A stretch of DNA of 7,156 nt from DATLGD01 sp035540755 (GTDB taxonomy: Bacteria; Actinomycetota; Actinomycetes; Mycobacteriales; SCTD01). The notes below the pieces were generated by a model that was given only the letters and a program-made list of their open reading frames with translations, searched no databases and was not told where the DNA came from. Shown piece after piece: positions 6,657 through 7,156 of this stretch (the stretch's first letter is position 1; each line of letters opens with the position of its first letter). Location: positions 1 to 7,156 of the forward strand of contig DATLGD010000004.1 of the NCBI GenBank assembly GCA_035540755.1, given 5' to 3'. Both the position numbers and the translations under genes were made by a program.

Positions 6657-7109
6657 TCATGGACCGCCGTCCGGCCCGGCGTCGACGACGCGGAACCACT
6701 CGACCACCACCGGCTCGCCGTGGCGCAGGTGCCACTGGGGGTCGCCCGAGTCGTGGCGCACCTGTGCCGCCACAGCTCGCCAGAAGCGGACGTGGGCTCT
6801 CCGCCACGCCTCGGCGTCGCGGAAGCCCTCGCCCTCGTCGTGCGCCACGTCGTCCCCGACCTGGTCCATCGGGATGATGCGCACCCGGGTCGTCTCGAGG
6901 CGCGCGTGGACGTGACCCCGGTGGTCCCTGAGCAGCCGCTGCTCGCCGACGCGGGGCAGCGGCTCGCCGCCCAGGTACTGGACGGCCAGGGAGGAGGTGG
7001 CGGTCTTCTCGCCGGACAACACCGCCGCCACGAGACGGTCACCGAGGCCACCGTCGCCGTCGTAGCCGAAGATCGTGTCCCGGGTCGCGGGCTGCTGCAC
7101 CCCGGGCAC
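6657..7109 (-). CDS. ASCH domain-containing protein
   Basis: ASCH domains have a PUA-like beta-barrel fold and are thought to bind RNA; some relatives hydrolyse N4-acetylcytidine (YqfB) or cleave RNA. Characteristic stretches are LSGEKTATSSL (31-41), with the family G-x-K-x-x-T pattern (K35, T38), EPLPRVGE (49-56), LETTRVRIIP (71-80), DEGEG (91-95), WRRAHVRFW (102-110) and a closing GEPVVVEWFRV (131-141). The length of 150 residues is normal. Start is GTG at 7109; another GTG three codons later (7098-7100) is possible, and neither has a strong ribosome binding site. As the first visible gene of the leftward block, it is followed by the 270-residue protein after 22 bases. The exact substrate cannot be told from sequence; the link to serine metabolism is positional only. 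Confidence 0.9.
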   Translation of the reverse strand: MPGVQQPATRDTIFGYDGDGGLGDRLVAAVLSGEKTATSSLAVQYLGGEPLPRVGEQRLLRDHRGHVHARLETTRVRIIPMDQVGDDVAHDEGEGFRDAEAWRRAHVRFWRAVAAQVRHDSGDPQWHLRHGEPVVVEWFRVVDAGPDGGP

Positions 7110-7156
7110 GCTAGCGACCGCGGTCCGCTCCCGACCCGAGCTGGTCGTCCTAGAAC
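7110..7156. other. Short upstream region of the ASCH gene, cut by window end
   Basis: These 47 bases precede the leftward GTG and hold no supportable gene. GACCGCGGTC at 7116-7125 is a perfect 10-base palindrome lying 7-16 bases before the start, and GGGAG on the minus strand lies further out. A promoter for the leftward unit could be here, but no convincing -10/-35 pair is visible and the sequence ends too soon to judge. Confidence 0.3.

Overview
The window is very GC-rich, almost wholly coding DNA with the codon use of a high-GC actinobacterium. A [2Fe-2S]-type ferrochelatase, an actinobacterial-style GH13 alpha-glucosidase and an ACT-ACT-HAD SerB fit that assignment. I cannot place the genus reliably; a Geodermatophilales or Frankiales-like organism would be a weak guess. 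There are no RNA genes, CRISPR arrays, insertion sequences or phage genes, and no intergenic gap longer than about 50 bases.

Layout: three genes run rightward (hemH/cpfC ferrochelatase, a GH13 alpha-glucosidase and a 112-residue protein of unknown function). Four genes run leftward, in transcription order: an ASCH-domain protein, a 270-residue protein of unknown function, serB phosphoserine phosphatase, and a membrane-anchored FMN/Fe-S glutamate synthase-like protein. The two blocks converge with only 3 bases between stop codons, at about 3042-3044. Tight spacing within each block (59-base overlap or 11-base gap, 37, 22, 4-base overlap, 36) suggests one transcription unit on each strand. The unit links are mostly housekeeping: the last step of heme supply plus glucoside breakdown on one side, serine and possibly glutamate metabolism on the other.

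The most unusual signal is at the left edge. Bases 1-52 are an exact reverse complement of bases 146-197, which lie inside the ferrochelatase gene. This inverted copy supplies the only ATG available to the ferrochelatase frame, so the apparent start is almost certainly not the native one. The pattern (perfect inverted copy of nearby coding sequence, short spacer, 2-base ambiguity at the joint, location at the sequence end) looks like a fold-back chimera from amplification or assembly. The gene should be treated as 5'-truncated at about position 53. I see no convincing new biological system. The best leads are the two uncharacterised proteins (112 and 270 residues) and the orphan glutamate synthase-like protein.
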